Assembly: GCA_029747585.1 (NCBI GenBank)
Contig: JAPEVF010000315.1
Span: 1 to 51,257, forward strand
DNA length: 51,257 bases
Reading direction: 5' to 3'
Source: Pleurotus djamor
Taxonomy: Eukaryota > Basidiomycota > Agaricomycetes > Agaricales > Pleurotaceae
A program made the translations under genes and the position numbers. Under the pieces are notes generated by a model. The model was not told the DNA's origin, searched no databases, and saw only the letters and a program-made list of their open reading frames with translations. Shown here piece by piece: positions 23,111 through 35,800 of the stretch (position 1 is its first letter; every line of letters starts with the position of its first letter).

Positions 23111-24450
23111 TGGGAACCGCTAACGCCGAAGACAGTTCCCACACATCCTATATATGGGTTTTTTGGGTATGGGGGGACCTTGCAAGCAAGGTAATTTTTC
23201 AAGCAAACGCGTACTCGCTCTTCCGGATCTGTCGTGCCATCGTCACAAGACAGCTTGTCGCTATGAATCAGCCGATGGCTATCTGACTTGTGCCAATGGT
23301 GGAGATATATCCAAGATATGCTTTGATGCTCCAAGTGCTGCCTCTCTTGACCAGACACTACTCGAATTCCCTGTAGGTGGCATCACTCGCCTCTAGAGTC
23401 TACAGATGTGCGCACTCATGTTTATCCCCTCAGCGACTTCATTTGGCTGCTACGCTCGTTGCCTGAAGACACGACCGGTACCACAGCTTACACGTCCGAT
23501 CAGTGCTGAGAAGTATGACACGCTTTCATCAACTTACTCGTTTGGCTGGTGTCGAGGCTGACAGGCTACATCCTGCTTGGTTTTCAAGTTGAAAGTATAA
23601 TCAGCCGCTAGCTATGTAGCCGTTCTATGCCCAGTTATCCCAATCAATGGAATACACGTTTTGGATGTGCTGTAATGACCGTGTGCAGTACCATATATCA
23701 TCCTTGATGATACTCTTTTGCTTGAATATTGGAATTGCAATCACTTTCAAGCACGAAATGCTAGTTCTCCTGAATAGTCATCTCCTTTCCCTCCCTTCCT
23801 TGTGCCTTTGGGTTTTTTGTTGACCCCCATAGCTACACGTCCACTGGAATCAGTGTAGCTTTGTAGCATTCGCTTTGATACGGACTTCGACTTCGGCATC
23901 GAGTTGGCCCCTTGAATGCACCCCTGCAGTAAGGGGCTACGATAGGATCGTATGAAGAATAATTATCAAACCCTCAGCTGCGAGCACCGTTCAGACTTTT
24001 GCTCTGAACGTCGGTTATCCTTCCAGACAGGACTTCTCCCCGAACCCGTGTGTATGGTGGAAACGGGAGATGTTGCGGATGTGGGTGAACGCCCTGTTAG
24101 CGCTCGCCCTTTCGCCATCTTCTCGCCATCGGACGGTTTCTCATGAATCCATTTTATCATCTTGACCAGTCACAGCTTGCCAACAGCTCGCAGCAGTCAG
24201 TTCATTCATATCTGCATCTTCATTTCGCAACCTTACCAGGATTCTTGTTCACCGCTGTTTACAGCAAAGAGCCGCTCTCAACGCTTCAAATATAAGGCAG
24301 ACAGAGCCATGGCCCGCACCCACTATCAAGAATCTCCAACCCTCCCTTACCGTACGCTACATCTAAATGTGTCCCTACGCGACTTTACCGACACGTGTCG
24401 CCAACACGCGGCTAGCATCGCTCAGTCGAGACTTGCATACTACTTCCGCC
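23111..24450. other. Intergenic, no clear gene
   Basis: About 1.3 kb of divergent spacer before the Dug2-like gene. One inverted repeat, GTTCAGA then TCTGAAC around a 7-nt loop, lies near 23989-24009. No exon with family features was seen. Confidence 0.4.
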
Positions 24451-27400
24451 ATGCCAGAAATCATCCACTCGCTACATGAAGAGAACAGCTCGGTTCTTAG
24501 CCTCGCTGTCAGCGACAATCATATCTTCTCTGGTGGTCAGAACCAGCACATCTCGGTGAGTCTTAGACTCTTGACGTTGAACCCATGGCTGAACGAAGTT
24601 TGGTGTAGGTGTGGTGTAGAAAGACATTCCAGCTCGTAAAGATTTTGAGAGCACACACAGGCAGTGTGCTCGCCTTAGAGTACTCGAAAGAAAAGGATTG
24701 GCTGTTCAGTGCTTCGGGTACGTCTGCTGCCCTGTTTTTAGCAACTTCGCCGTATTCAGTTCTCGTCTAGGGGACAACACAGTCTGCGTACGTGCGAGGC
24801 ATCACATTTAGATTCTAAAGCTTACCAAAACACTAGGTCTGGTCGACACAATGTCTCGACTTGCTTTACGTCCTTGAAACCTTCCCGGAAAGTGGTTCTG
24901 GAGACCTATTCTCTCTCGCGTACTGTCCAAGTATATCCACGTTGTACATTGGCTGCCAGGACACTTCTCTTCAGTGGTTTGACTTTCGCACTCTCGAATC
25001 CAACGATGCGACGAACGACGTTGTTCCCCCCATTCCCCTCGACCGCGAAAAGTCAGCCCCACATCATTACCTGCGCAACGGTGCCCCAGATTCATCTCCG
25101 GCGTCCGGGTCTGGAGCAAGCACTCCCAACATCCGTAAACCCCACAAATTCTTTGACAGCTACCCACAACATGAGCGACGCCCCGCGGACCTCTATGCCA
25201 ACAACAACGTTCCAAATTTAGCGTCTTTACCTTCGTTGCTCTCTCAAACTAGTCTTGATGCCTCCAGGTCTATGTCGGATTGTGTTGTTCTGGATGTCAA
25301 TCCCACTGCCAATGCGCCACACCTCCATGTTCCCGCCAAAAACGTGATCGACTCGGCACACTATGGATATGTCTATTGTATGGTTTTGCTGGAGAATGAG
25401 GGCGAGATCCAGTTGATCACTGGAAGTGGCGACGAAACGGTCAAGGTACGCGTGTTGTAATGAATTACCGCGACGTGTACTAATCGAAGCAACAGCTCTG
25501 GAGAATATCTGCTTCTTCACCCGAGCCATCGCTGGTATATACGTATAGTTGCTCGCAGGGCGCTGTTCTGGCCCTTGCCGCTCAAGGCGAGACTATCTAT
25601 GCAGCCTGTCAAGATGGCTATGTCAAAGTTCTAGACATAGATACGAAGGCTTGTGTAAGAACCATCATTATAGAAGAGGTCGGTCTTCTTCTTGTCCTTC
25701 ACTCGTGAAGCTCACCTTTCCGTTGCAGAATGTGGATATTTTATCGTTATCCCTTCTTGGATCTGACTTGTATACGTTCTCAGCCAGTGGATCGATCCAG
25801 GTAAGTCGATTCGCCGTTACGTCAAAGCACGTCGCACTCACCCCTTGCCCTAGCGATGGTCTGCTTCCTTTGATAGGACAGCTTCTTGGAGAGGCCATGA
25901 TAAGATCATACTATCCTCTCGCATCGTCCCGAATAGAACACCCTCTTGGGGCGTATTGAACGATACGTCTGATGACTCTGATACTTGGCAATTGATTACC
26001 GGAGGGAACGACGAGTATATCAAAGTGCGTTCCTTTGTATATATCGAAGGTCTAAACTGTATCTTAGTGTTCTTTTTCTTCAAGGTATGGGATGTTATAC
26101 CCCCGAAAACTCGCGAAGTCAAGATGCACGCTATTACTTCTAAGTCCACTATCGGTAGGCACATATTTCATTGAGGGTCAATTCGACGTTTCATATCATT
26201 GCAGAATACGCTCTCTCAAAGTTTGTCACTTTCCCCAGTGTGAGCAGCCTGCCAAAGCACCGTGAAGATTGTAGACAGGCGGCAATCTGGTTGAAAAAAT
26301 GTCTATCCCAACTCGGTGCACAGTCAAGTCTGGTAGGAATCTCTATGAGCTTCATTGCCCCAGTTTAATCATAATGCTTATTGTCACCATCGTCTCTAGC
26401 TTCCTACCAAAGATGGACACAACCCACTCGTTCTGGCGACATTCAACGGAGCCAGCAAAACGAATAGCAAAAAGCAGCGGCTCCTGTTTTATGGGTGAGT
26501 TCTGGCTCCTTCCTTAGGCCGTTTGGTTGGGATGCTCAAGGGGCGCCAGGCATTACGATGTCATCGCCGCTCCACCTCAAGGTTGGAATTCCGATCCGTG
26601 GTCCCTCACGGGTCGGAATGGGTATTTATATGGACGCGGTGTTACCGATGACAAAGGGCCCATCATGGCGGTCGCCTGTGCTGCGGCCGAATTGTTGAGC
26701 AAGAGGGCCCTTGGGCTTGACTTGGTCTTCTTGATTGAGGGAGAGGAAGAATGCGGAAGTATTGGTTTTAGCGATGCCGTCAAGAAGTACAAGGTACGTT
26801 GCTTATGACGTTGGCGCCCTTTCCTGTCTTCAACTCAATCCTTTGTTCTCAGGAGCAAATTGGAGAGGTGGACGCCATCCTCGTTAGGTCAGTTTATGCT
26901 GTCTCCTTCGTGGTATCCGCGATCTCATGACTTTTTGGCTGTTAGTAATTCGACGTGGATCGCTGAAAATCCACCATGCATCACGTATGGGCTGAGAGGT
27001 GTTGTTCACTGTACCCTCCAGGTCAGTTTTATCCATTTATACCACGATGAAACCGTCTAACAGGCGATGATAGATATCGAGCGATCTCCCTGATCTACAC
27101 TCCGGTATCGAGGGAGGTGCCGTCGCGGAACCTATGCTCGATATGTCAGTCCCGCATTCGTGAATCATTGGGATTGATACTCATGGAGTTCATGATAGGA
27201 TTCGATTATTGGCGACACTGACCGACAAACGAAACCATGTCCAAGTTCCTGGCTTCTGTAAGGTTATCATCTACCTGGCCGGCCCCATGCTGAATTCGTC
27301 TTTCCGTAGATGACAGTGTGCGGCCTACAACCGAAGAGGAACAACAACTCTACACCCGGCTATCTGCTTTAACACAACGACCTGCGTCGTCACTTGCGTC

Positions 27401-28066
27401 CAAGTGGTCTGAACCTTCCTTGACTGTCCACAATCTCCAAATCTCCGGACCTAGGAGTCAGTCTCACTGTGCAATTCTACCTATATAAATGCTGACAATA
27501 GATTGGCAGACGCTACCGTGATCCCTGGGAGCGTGAAGGCCCAGGTTTCCGTTCGTATCGTGCCAGACCAGGATCTTGACACTATTGCCAAGTCCCTCTG
27601 CGACTACCTACATGCTTCATTTGAGGAGCTTGGATCACCGAATGTCCTTAATGTCTCCATTGAGCATAAGGCTAATTGGTGGTTGGGTGATTTGGATGGG
27701 CAGTGGTTTAGATCGTTGGAGCGAGCGGTCATGGATGAATGGGGCGTTGAGCCGCTCAGGATCCGTGAGGGCGGTGTGAGTCCCTCGAAAGTTGGCTACC
27801 CTGGGTGTCGCTTACTGATTATAATTCAGTCGATCCCCTCCATTCCTTACCTTGAGAAGGAGTTTGGTTGTGGGGCTCTCCACCTTCCTATGGGTCAGAG
27901 CACGGTGAGTTCTTCACTGTGGATGTGGCTATTTTTGTCATCTGACTCATTTGACCTACCACAGGACCAAGCCCATCTACCAAATGAGCGGATATCGTTG
28001 TCGAACCTTCAGCGCGGGAAGGCTGTGGTTGAGAGGTTCCTTCTGAATGTTGCCGAGATGACCTAG
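24451..28066 (+). CDS. dug2: Dug2-like WD40 plus M20 metallopeptidase, glutathione breakdown
   Basis: A many-exon gene starting at ATG 24451 (MPEIIHSLHEENSSVLSLAV); an in-frame ATG at 24367 would add a basic N-terminus. The first half is a WD40 propeller: HIFSGGQNQHIS, LRAHTGSVLALEYS, WLFSASG, LITGSGDETVKLW and LITGGNDEYIKVWD. The second half is an M20 peptidase with all zinc ligands and the catalytic acid: HYDVIAAPPQGW, LYGRGVTDDKGP, LIEGEEECGS, LREGG-type IREGG and HLPNE. WD40 fused to M20 is diagnostic of Dug2, which with Dug3 and the peptidase Dug1 degrades glutathione in the cytosol. All visible junctions are GT-AG and introns are about 45-80 nt. The last exon ends at stop 28064. Confidence 0.9.
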
Positions 28067-28583
28067 TCATGACCCAAGATGGGATAATTGTAATTGGATT
28101 CTACGTATGTCTTCTACTTGTTTCATTGATATAACCACCAAGTTTTGGTCCTTGACCATTGACTTTTCCTGTGCCATCGTTACAGTCAGGACTGGACGCT
28201 GAGTAACGTCTAAAGATTCCCCTCTCTTTATTCTTTATCAAGCGCTTGGACAGACGATCAAACCCACGAATACGGACGCAGGACTCTATCCGACCCGCCT
28301 GTGGTCTAAGGGCAAGTAATGCTTTCCCAACGTGNCGNGGNGNNACTCTCCTAACGCCAGCGCCCCTGACTTTCTTGAATCTTGGACCTGAGGCCTGAGG
28401 CNNNNCNNTGAGCNTNNNCTNNGAGGCTTGACTTTAGTTTGTACGCCTGCGGGATAATGTCGAGAAAAAACTAGAGGTGTCGTACTCGCCGCTCAAATAC
28501 CAGAAATCTGCACAGAGTGAGATTATTTATTTTTCGCTCAGATTGGGCGACCAATCATCATGGTGAGTTGAGACGCAGTGCTA
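28067..28583. other. Convergent 3' region with low-quality bases
   Basis: Spacer between the Dug2-like gene and a minus-strand gene. Around 28335-28425 there is a dense cluster of n positions, so small features there cannot be excluded. Confidence 0.4.
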
Positions 28584-29314
28584 TCAGTACGTCGACGACC
28601 ATGGATCAGTATACTTTTGCTGGATTACCCTCACAACATCTGGTGAAGCTCTCAGAGCGTCCAATTCTTTGTCGGTAAGCCGGGCTAGTCTGATGTAAGC
28701 CCAGGATTGAGACGGAACAGGACACATCGACGCAAGCTCACCACACAGACCACTCCGCTTTTTACCAAAGCCCCAATCGTATTNTGGTTTCAAGCCGTGG
28801 CGTTGAAAGAGCTCCAACCTCGATGAACCGGGTTTTAGTACCACGGTGTACCATNCTTCGTGTTCCTCTGACAAGCCCTCGCGCCTCTCAATGTGTAGGG
28901 GTCGAGACTTGATCCATTCTGGGTGCATTTCATACCAGTGGAATTCTTCGTCTAGACTGGTTCCCATAACTATATCGGGTGCGATGATGGAAGGTGAAGA
29001 AGAAGAAGAGTCGAGGGCCTGAACACACTGACCTTNCATAGCGGGGTCTCCACGAGTTGCACCCCTACCATCGAAGATAGAATTAAGCATTGGGACATGA
29101 ATCCTCTCTGTTAGTCGAGAGAAAGCCATGATCAGCGCGATACGATGAATACTTCATCGAGTGACTTCGAGTGACTTGGTTGCGTACCTCGGAGTGCCCG
29201 GAGAGAGGACGAAATCCATGAATGAGGACGAAGAGCTCCGGGCGTCCTACTGCCGATTAGCGTGAGCGTTGTTCTCCGCCCAAAAGCGAATCGTAGTCGA
29301 TTTAGTGTAAACAT
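28584..29314 (-). CDS. Uncharacterised protein with mitochondrial-type N-terminus
   Basis: Two exons on the minus strand (29314-29188 and 29107-28584) splice in frame to 216 residues. The first 40 residues (MFTLNRLRFAFGRRTTLTLI, then SSSLRALRE) are rich in Arg, Ser and Leu and lack acids until the junction, as in mitochondrial presequences. The mature part includes EEFHWYEMHPEWIKSRPLH, WYTVVLKPGSS and YDWGFGKKRSG. I recognise no domain. Divergent from the alcohol dehydrogenase fragment at 29563. The exon 1/2 join makes GAG (Glu) across the intron and the frame closes exactly. Confidence 0.6.
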
Positions 29315-29562
29315 TAGGAGAGATACATGGGCAGGACCTGCCAAATTGCGTTCAAAATCTGACTCGACTCCTTTCGGCTCTCCTAAAACTATGCCAAAAT
29401 TAGGCGTTGTCCCTATCCGGGTATGTTTCCCCGGTGCTTCTCGATTTGTGGTCACCNGTCATGATCATGAGGGAGCAGTGGGAGAGCCATACCCCGGGTG
29501 ACCCACCGCTTCAAGTTCTAACTTTTTGGATACCTGGAAACAACTGGTAGTCGTATACGGCA

Positions 29563-30215
29563 ATGACGAACACTGATACTCCCGCCAACATGCAGAAAGC
29601 TGTCCGTTGGCATCCTCCTGCTTACGACGTCCGTGTGGAATGGATTCCAATTCCCGAGTGAGTTCATCTATGCCATGTAAGGACACTGGTTGTACTAACT
29701 GAGGTGTAGAATTCAGCATCCTGACGATGCTATTGTCAAAGTCAAGGTACGCGCCGACACAATGATCTGGGAGAAGATAGTGTAACCGAACAGTTCAGTA
29801 TACGGGACTGTGTGGAAGCGACCTTCACGTATGTCGAATGCTACCGTGTCTCTGATAACCGCNAACCAATTCCTCGTCTCACAACTTCTACAGGTATACA
29901 GAGGCCATGGTGTTAACGTCAAAGTGTATGCATGATTGTCTTTGGATGAGTTTAAGTGACGCTGATTACAACCTAGCCATACCATAGGACACGAATTTGT
30001 CGGGGAAGTGGTTGCCCTTGGTTCTGGGTTTGGACCTCATGCTTCGGGTCGACCCTCTCTTTACGCCAGTCTTCAAGTTGGACACAAAGTGGTCTGCCCA
30101 TTCTCTACCAACTGCGGAGAATGCCAGTGAGTAGCACGCCAAACTCTCAAGTAACACACGAACTAACTGGCGCGTAGTGTGTGTCGAATGGGCTATACTG
30201 CACATAAGACAGTGA
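29563..30215 (+). pseudogene. 5' fragment of a zinc-type alcohol dehydrogenase
   Basis: Exons 29563-29657, 29710-29746, 29799-29828 and 29894 onward read MQKAVRWHPPAYDVRVEW, then YTGLCGSDLHVYRGHG, the catalytic-zinc motif of the medium-chain dehydrogenase family. TIGHEFVGEVVALGSGFG and PFSTNCGECHVCRMGYT follow. The last phrase is the structural-zinc lobe, but its fourth Cys is missing because similarity stops there. About 150 of the usual 350-400 residues are present, and the Rossmann NAD-binding half is absent. The join near 29923-29980 cannot be made in frame with any GT-AG pair I tested. Foldback repeat DNA begins about 50 bp after the break, so an insertion or rearrangement probably destroyed the gene. 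Confidence 0.7.
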
Positions 30216-30263
30216 GGATACTGTCCTTCATACTGTGAGTTTTCAGATATCTTCCCCTTTGCT

Positions 30264-30365
30264 GTACGGTGAATTCACGAGAGTACACGGATATCCTAGC
30301 CCATGAACTCACCATATATCCTCCACACCATGAACTCGCAAATATCCTCGCGCGAGTTCATGCTT
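30264..30365. repeat. TTATCC/TGAACTC foldback-type repeat, degenerate
   Basis: Here GGTGAATTCACG, TATCCTAGCCCATGAACTCA, ATCCTCCACACCATGAACTC and CGCGCGAGTTCATG succeed each other within 100 bp. The elements TATCC and (C)CATGAA(C/T)TC are shared with the arrays at 48.9 and 51.05 kb. The repeat sits at the break of the alcohol dehydrogenase. Confidence 0.55.
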
Positions 30366-31087
30366 TCTCGTGTGGCTTCGTCGACGCATCGTATGGGGGT
30401 CGTTCTGTAAAAGTCCCAGCCCACGAAGGCTTCTCGTATCCTTCGCCATTATCGCACTACGAATTCGTCGCGCTTCGACCCGGGGTTCAGACGGTTTGGA
30501 GGGTGGTAGGAGTTGGAGACGAGGTCCAGGTTGAAGAACGTTGGCTGTCCGGGGTCGACGAGGCGTTCTGTTCTGTTTGTCGTTGGACAGAGCAGAAGGT
30601 GGGGGTGGGGTTTTGATTGATCGTTTTAGCTTCGTCGGCTTCGACCGGGGAGCGTTTGCGTTTCCAGTATCGTGGCGAGAGGGTGATTTTGCTGAAAAGA
30701 AGGTACGTATGGCTGCTGTCACTTACTTCGTTTCCCCAGTCCCACAAACCCATCAACAGCCCGCAGGATGGCCCATGTCCTCCTCGCCACAGCGCCGTCC
30801 CATCGTGTTCAGTGCGAGCATACGTTTCGGCTTCGGTTCTATTCGCGAAGGCTGGAATCTTGCTTTGGTTATTTCGTAGTTCTGATTGCGGGAGGGAAGC
30901 CATGGTCTCGCCGGAATTGATCGGGTTGAGCGCAAAGACGACGAGGTGGGATGAATACGTTGAATAAGAACGCGGGGACTGGCGTGTACGTATTACAGAC
31001 GTCTGCTAGTTAGGATAAATTGGAAATGAACTTGGGATATCCATGGATTAGAAACTGTGCGCGCCGAATATGACACAACAGAGGTAC
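30366..31087. other. Unresolved region right of the dehydrogenase break
   Basis: Plus-strand frames such as 30269-30616 (SVKVPAHEGFSYPSPL, FVALRPGVQTVWRVV) and 30617-30967 have somewhat protein-like composition. I cannot join them into a gene or recognise a family. They may be remnants of a gene cut by the same rearrangement. Confidence 0.3.
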
Positions 31088-31502
31088 TCACCTACAAAGA
31101 AGCACAAGCTTTTTATAATCCCTCCACGACTTTGTACGCTCCTTCAGCAGCAAGCAATGCTCCTCAACGCTGCCGTCAACGTTGAGATGGAAAGCCCGTC
31201 GCGCTAAGCCGGTCTCCCAATCAAACAGTTTCAACGTTGAGTGGTCGGCGTTTTTTCTTCCGTTCTGGCCATCGGAAGAATGAACGTTTGGCCTACGTCG
31301 ACAATTGAGGATACGACACGTCGGTGAAAAAGCAAAAGAGGACCTACAGCAGCAGATAATGGTGCTGATCACCATACTGGCTGATTTTGTGGCCCTCTTC
31401 CGACGCCACCAAATGCTTCATGTCTTGAATTAAACGAAACGCCGGCGACGGTGTGATCCTTTTGAGGGCGCGGAGTTGCGACCTGAGGGCATAGAGAGGC
31501 AT
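31088..31502 (-). CDS. Possible small spliced gene, function unknown
   Basis: ATG 31502 on the minus strand opens MPLYALRSQLRALKRI, then AFRLIQDMKHLVASEEGHK. After one or more introns a second frame reads TLKLFDWETGLARRAFHLNV and EHCLLLKERTKSWRDYKKL. The splice path between them is not settled. No domain recognised. It lies between the broken dehydrogenase and the tandem repeats. Confidence 0.25.
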
Positions 31503-31999
31503 TGCGCGTGTGGATGACCGTATATGGGGAGGAGGGAGGGAGAAAAGCAGCGACGCCGCCAGAAGCTTGCATATAATGAACTCTCTCGCGCACCTTTTAC
31601 AATTCTCGCGAACCTCAGCACTCCCGCGCACCATGTACTCTCTCCACGAACATGCCGAAAAGCTCACGCCCGGCGCGCTGCGCTACCATCGAGGACGTAG
31701 AACGTTGGAGGCAGGGTTGAAACAATGTGGCCCTGATTCAGTGCGTTGGATATTGGCGCTAAGCAATTTGCCGCATTCCTATAAGCGAAAGGGGTAGCGA
31801 AAGGGGCCTTAGCCACGTGACTGAGGCATCGTGGTTGTTCACAGAAATCTCGCATGGACTCACCGCGAATAGGACGACAAACGGGCCCCTCCCTTTCCAT
31901 CCCCCGCATGAGTGGCACTATTTTATGGATTGGTGCGTCATATATGTGTCGTTTTTTGCTGACTTTGGCATTGTGCTCTCCCTCAGGACGATGGACAGC
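31503..31999. other. No clear gene
   Basis: Frames on both strands here are short and show no family features. A CGCATGGACTCACCGCGAAT stretch near 31850-31870 resembles the foldback repeat family weakly. Confidence 0.3.
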
Positions 32000-32210
32000 G
32001 AACTCGCGGTGGATTCCTCCTGCAAGATATATCGAACGGTCAGTTTTTGCTATCCGATACGCGCAACGTATAGCTTACATCGTATAGGAAGAACTCGCGG
32101 TGGATTCCTCCTGCAAGATATATCGAACGGTCAGTTTTTGCTATCCGATACGCGCAACGTATAGCTTACATCGTATAGCAAGAACTCGCGGTGGATTCAC
32201 CATTCGCGAC
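32000..32210. repeat. Tandem repeat, period 91 bp, about 2.3 copies
   Basis: The unit starts GAACTCGCGGTGGATTC at 32000, recurs nearly identically at 32091, and begins again at 32182 before diverging. Each unit includes TATCCGATACGCGCAACGTA and the GAACTCGCGG word also seen in the foldback repeats. The near-identity of copies 1 and 2 points to recent duplication. Confidence 0.85.
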
Positions 32211-32639
32211 GTATTTACCGTCGCTTTAAAGGAACCATGGATGGTGTGAAGTTGTGGGGGCATCAATCCAGCGCTTCGCTGAAGCTTGGGAGCTTTTGGT
32301 TCGTGTTCATCCATACCTTCCCCCTTGCGCTTCCCGTTTGCCCGCCTCGTTGATTGCCTCCAAAGCATGTAACTCACACAGGATAGCACGCCAACGCCGT
32401 GGACTTTCCCTGTAGGAAGTGTGTAGCTCACGGTCCGATGGTACAAACTCGCCGTGAATTTTGGTTCAACACGATTGGTAAGTGTTTAGGTTAGTTGGGG
32501 TTTCCCCTCAAAATCAAAAATTGCACAGAGACCAGCCCACAAGTTCTGGGCCCAGGCTTGGATCTTGGTGAGAACGACCGGAGGTGAATTTCATCTGTGG
32601 GATAATATCCTATGAGTTTTTCGTATCGGATAATGACAA
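32211..32639. other. No clear gene, edge of the KDZ block
   Basis: No exon was seen. If the KDZ block is a transposon, one terminus should lie here or just left. No terminal inverted repeat matching the far side (39570-39760) was found by eye. Confidence 0.3.
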
Positions 32640-32740
32640 TGCATCGCTCACATCCTATAGCGTGAATTCGCGGTGGATCTACGTTGCGAGATATATCCTA
32701 TGAGTTCTTCGTATCGGATAATGACAACATGGGACTCCAA
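32640..32740. repeat. Direct repeat related to the foldback family
   Basis: TATCCTATGAGTT(T/C)TTCGTA followed by TCGGATAATGACAA occurs twice, near 32608 and 32696, around GTGAATTCGCGGTGGAT. It shares the TATCC, GGATAA and GAATTCGCGG words with other repeats in the window. Confidence 0.5.
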
Positions 32741-32826
32741 CTTCTCAAGTGTTAACCATGATCATAGTTATTGTCATTGAGATTGGCCGGCCAACTTAAG
32801 TGAAAACGTGGATTACCAGATACTGT

Positions 32827-35800
32827 CTATGTATGACCGTCGTCTTGTACCCTTGTTAGCCGGGGGCTCCCCATTTCACCAGAAGGAAGCCGTTCCCTAA
32901 GATATTGATACTTCGTGAAGAGAGAAAGGGCGTTCTCTTCCAGTTTTCTCCAGGTATAAATCTTCTTCTGGGCGAAGGCACGGATTCCTGGGGACGATGA
33001 GTGGCGACGGCAGATAGTCGCCCACCTGGAAGCCTGGAAATTAAACCATTCCAAAGTCCACGTCATCTCTTTCATGACGAGCAACTTCTCCTCCGACCAT
33101 CGCTCATAGCGAGCTCGGGCACGGACATAATTGACACGATACACTGGGGAATGTGTCTATTTAAGTTCGTTTGGAATTTGCAATGAGAACGTTTGACTAA
33201 CCTTCACTAAGCACTGAGCTCTGCTCCGTCTCATCCGAAATGTCGTTTTCGTCCTTCCTCCAAATCCACGGGATGACGTGCGAGGATTGGCCGACACGAT
33301 TAGGGTGCTGGATGTCACCGCTAACAGCCAGATCCGTCTGCCTGTCGATGGCCCTCCAGCTCAACGCAGCTTCGGCGTTCAAGGAGCTTAGAGCATTTCG
33401 AGCAGCTTCGTATATGTCGGCCTGTAGGTTGGCGCGAGCATCATAGGCATAAATACCACTCCATGCCCGTGTCACTTTCTTCTGGGATTTATTTGGCCGA
33501 AGAACCTTTTGAAACCTCATCAGCTTCTCTCCAAGAGCAATGCGCAAACCTTTCAACGCATCCTCCATCTGCGCCACCCGTAACTTTTCCTCCTGTATTC
33601 CCAGCCCCTCCCACCCAACTGAGGCCCTTTTGGCAGCGTTCAAAGAAGAAGGCAGTGGGACCGTTGCGTTTTCCGGCAGGGCGTTATCATCTTCGCTACC
33701 AACCAATTCCGTGTTCGGTTCCCCTTCTTCTTCCTCTTCGATGGCGTCTGTCCATTCATCCCCATCGGCCCCTCCCTCCACAGTATCTTCATCCTCATTT
33801 TCGGCCAGTTGCGGATCTATTTCGTCCTCGTCCTCATCCTCGTCCTCGTCCTCACCATCCACTTCCTTGTCATTTGATGAGAGGAGTGTTTTTGCACGCC
33901 GATTGAATTTGACCAGACGGTTTTTGAGTCGCCTTCTTCTCTCTACGATGTCCAATTGTTGGGCCACGGATAAATTCTTGCCCTTCGTTGCTATGAAAGC
34001 TCGGAGGTTGAGTCTAGAGGAGTGCAATTTGAGCACAAATTGATGGCCAAACTGCATAGGACTCACTGCGCCTGTACAATCAAAAGCCCCTCAGTGAGAA
34101 ATCCTACTGCACCAGGGGCGTTTGACGATTCAAGCTCTTCCTCGGCAAGTTGCAGCTGTACTTCACGCAATGATGGACCTGGTACAAATATGTCAGCCAA
34201 TAGGAGAGAAACAGGCAAAGTTGGGAGATCATTTACACGATTTTTTCTCCGTGTCAAAAATCCGCAATTTAGGCCCCCGTTCTTTCATGGCGATGTCATA
34301 CGCCCGATCCCAGGCCCTGAGATCCTCATCAGGAATACGGGCTTGGAGTTCCTCGTATCCGTCCTGCATGATTCCAACCATCTTCACAGCGCGAAACCAC
34401 TTTTTCACCAGTGCTTTAGCTGTAATGGATCGTCAAGCAAAATAGATGTTGGTGGCAACGTTGGGACTCACGAAGATTAATGATTTTTTTGAGGTTAGAA
34501 TCGTTGATGGCGTCGTCAATGACTTCTTGACGATGAGCAAGTGACATGGCGCGTGTGCTTCCGGCCTGCTTGTTGAGCTGCGACCAAAGTGATTCCATCC
34601 CCTCCCCATCAGAATGGGCGGAGCCCTCGATAAAGTTGAGACTATACAGGGCATAACAGTCGTCGATGTGATCGGCCAAGTGAAACTTCCCAACGGACCC
34701 GATGATCGGAACCTTAGGCACGGTCAGAAAAGTCCCGTTCCGCATTCGATCCAGCATGCCAACTTCGTATTGGCACATGATATCATACGACACCAAAATC
34801 CGTGGAATTCGTACGCCTTGCGGGGTTGACATCCGGGTGAAATACTTGAAGGCCTCAGACATGGCAAAATCCATGTTTTTTTGCCTTCGAAGTTGAAAGG
34901 TGAGTGAGATTGGGGCCAGTTGGGATGAGAGGGTCCACTTACTGTTCGCCTTTCTTGAAATTGACGACGGTGTGGGGGATAAACAGGCCATGCCGACAAG
35001 ATAACGCACCAATCCCAGTGTTGTCGAGGTGTGCCTTGGAGCCCCGTTCAGCAAGGTTAACCGCCTTGTGATTGACGCAAGTCGACTTCGGTTGCTTGCC
35101 AGTTGCTGACTTGAGATGCGCCTCATAGGTTGAGTTGGTCACGAGGTATGCCAGACCATCCCTGAGGAGGACCTCGTTCTTGGGACACTTCATGCGGAGA
35201 TGGTCAAATTTAAAGTTGCCATCAGCGCATAGCATTGGGGTGAGCATCCATTCAGGATCAGTGGATGACCACGTGCGATCGGTGACATTGATGCCAGGCT
35301 GAGGGCACGCCGGGCAGAAAAGCGCCAAGCACCCAACGGAAAGAGGTATCCATATGAAATGACCCTCATTCACCCTCGCCATGATCGATTGGTAGCATCG
35401 AGATGCTCTCTCCATCTCCCGCGATCTATCCTAAATCCAATGGGAGATTTAAACAATATGAAAATGGAACAACTAGATCAGAGAACGTACAGGCGAGCTC
35501 TCCGTATGACCGCCGTGGAGGCGTTGGAGTAAGCTATAGTAAGATGACGACGCCACTTTGCATTCCACCCGTATGAGATGGAGCATTGATAGAGCCTCAA
35601 GCGTGAACGCAGTGCTAGGCAGCAACACGGTGGCTGGAAAGAGGCGGGACTTGAGGAGTTGCTCGTAATGGGATATTTCCGACTGGCACATGCACCACTC
35701 AACCTCGCATTGATGCACACCGTTGGTATGGACAATGGTAAGTTGCTTCCGTTGATAACCTAGATCTTTGTCAATCAAAAAGAACAGCGAAGCGGAAAAA

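Noticed and set aside
30269..30616. 115-codon plus-strand frame right of the dehydrogenase break
   Set aside because: Its start lies in foldback repeat DNA, it shows no family, and it cannot be joined to the dehydrogenase. It is mentioned as unresolved and not called as a gene.
34052..34107. Stop and frame change in the KDZ transposase suggesting a broken copy
   Set aside because: A 56-nt GT-AG intron at these positions removes the stop and restores the frame exactly, and the whole gene then closes.
34022..34480. Long plus-strand frames across the KDZ and TET/JBP genes
   Set aside because: They are antisense shadows of well-supported minus-strand exons.
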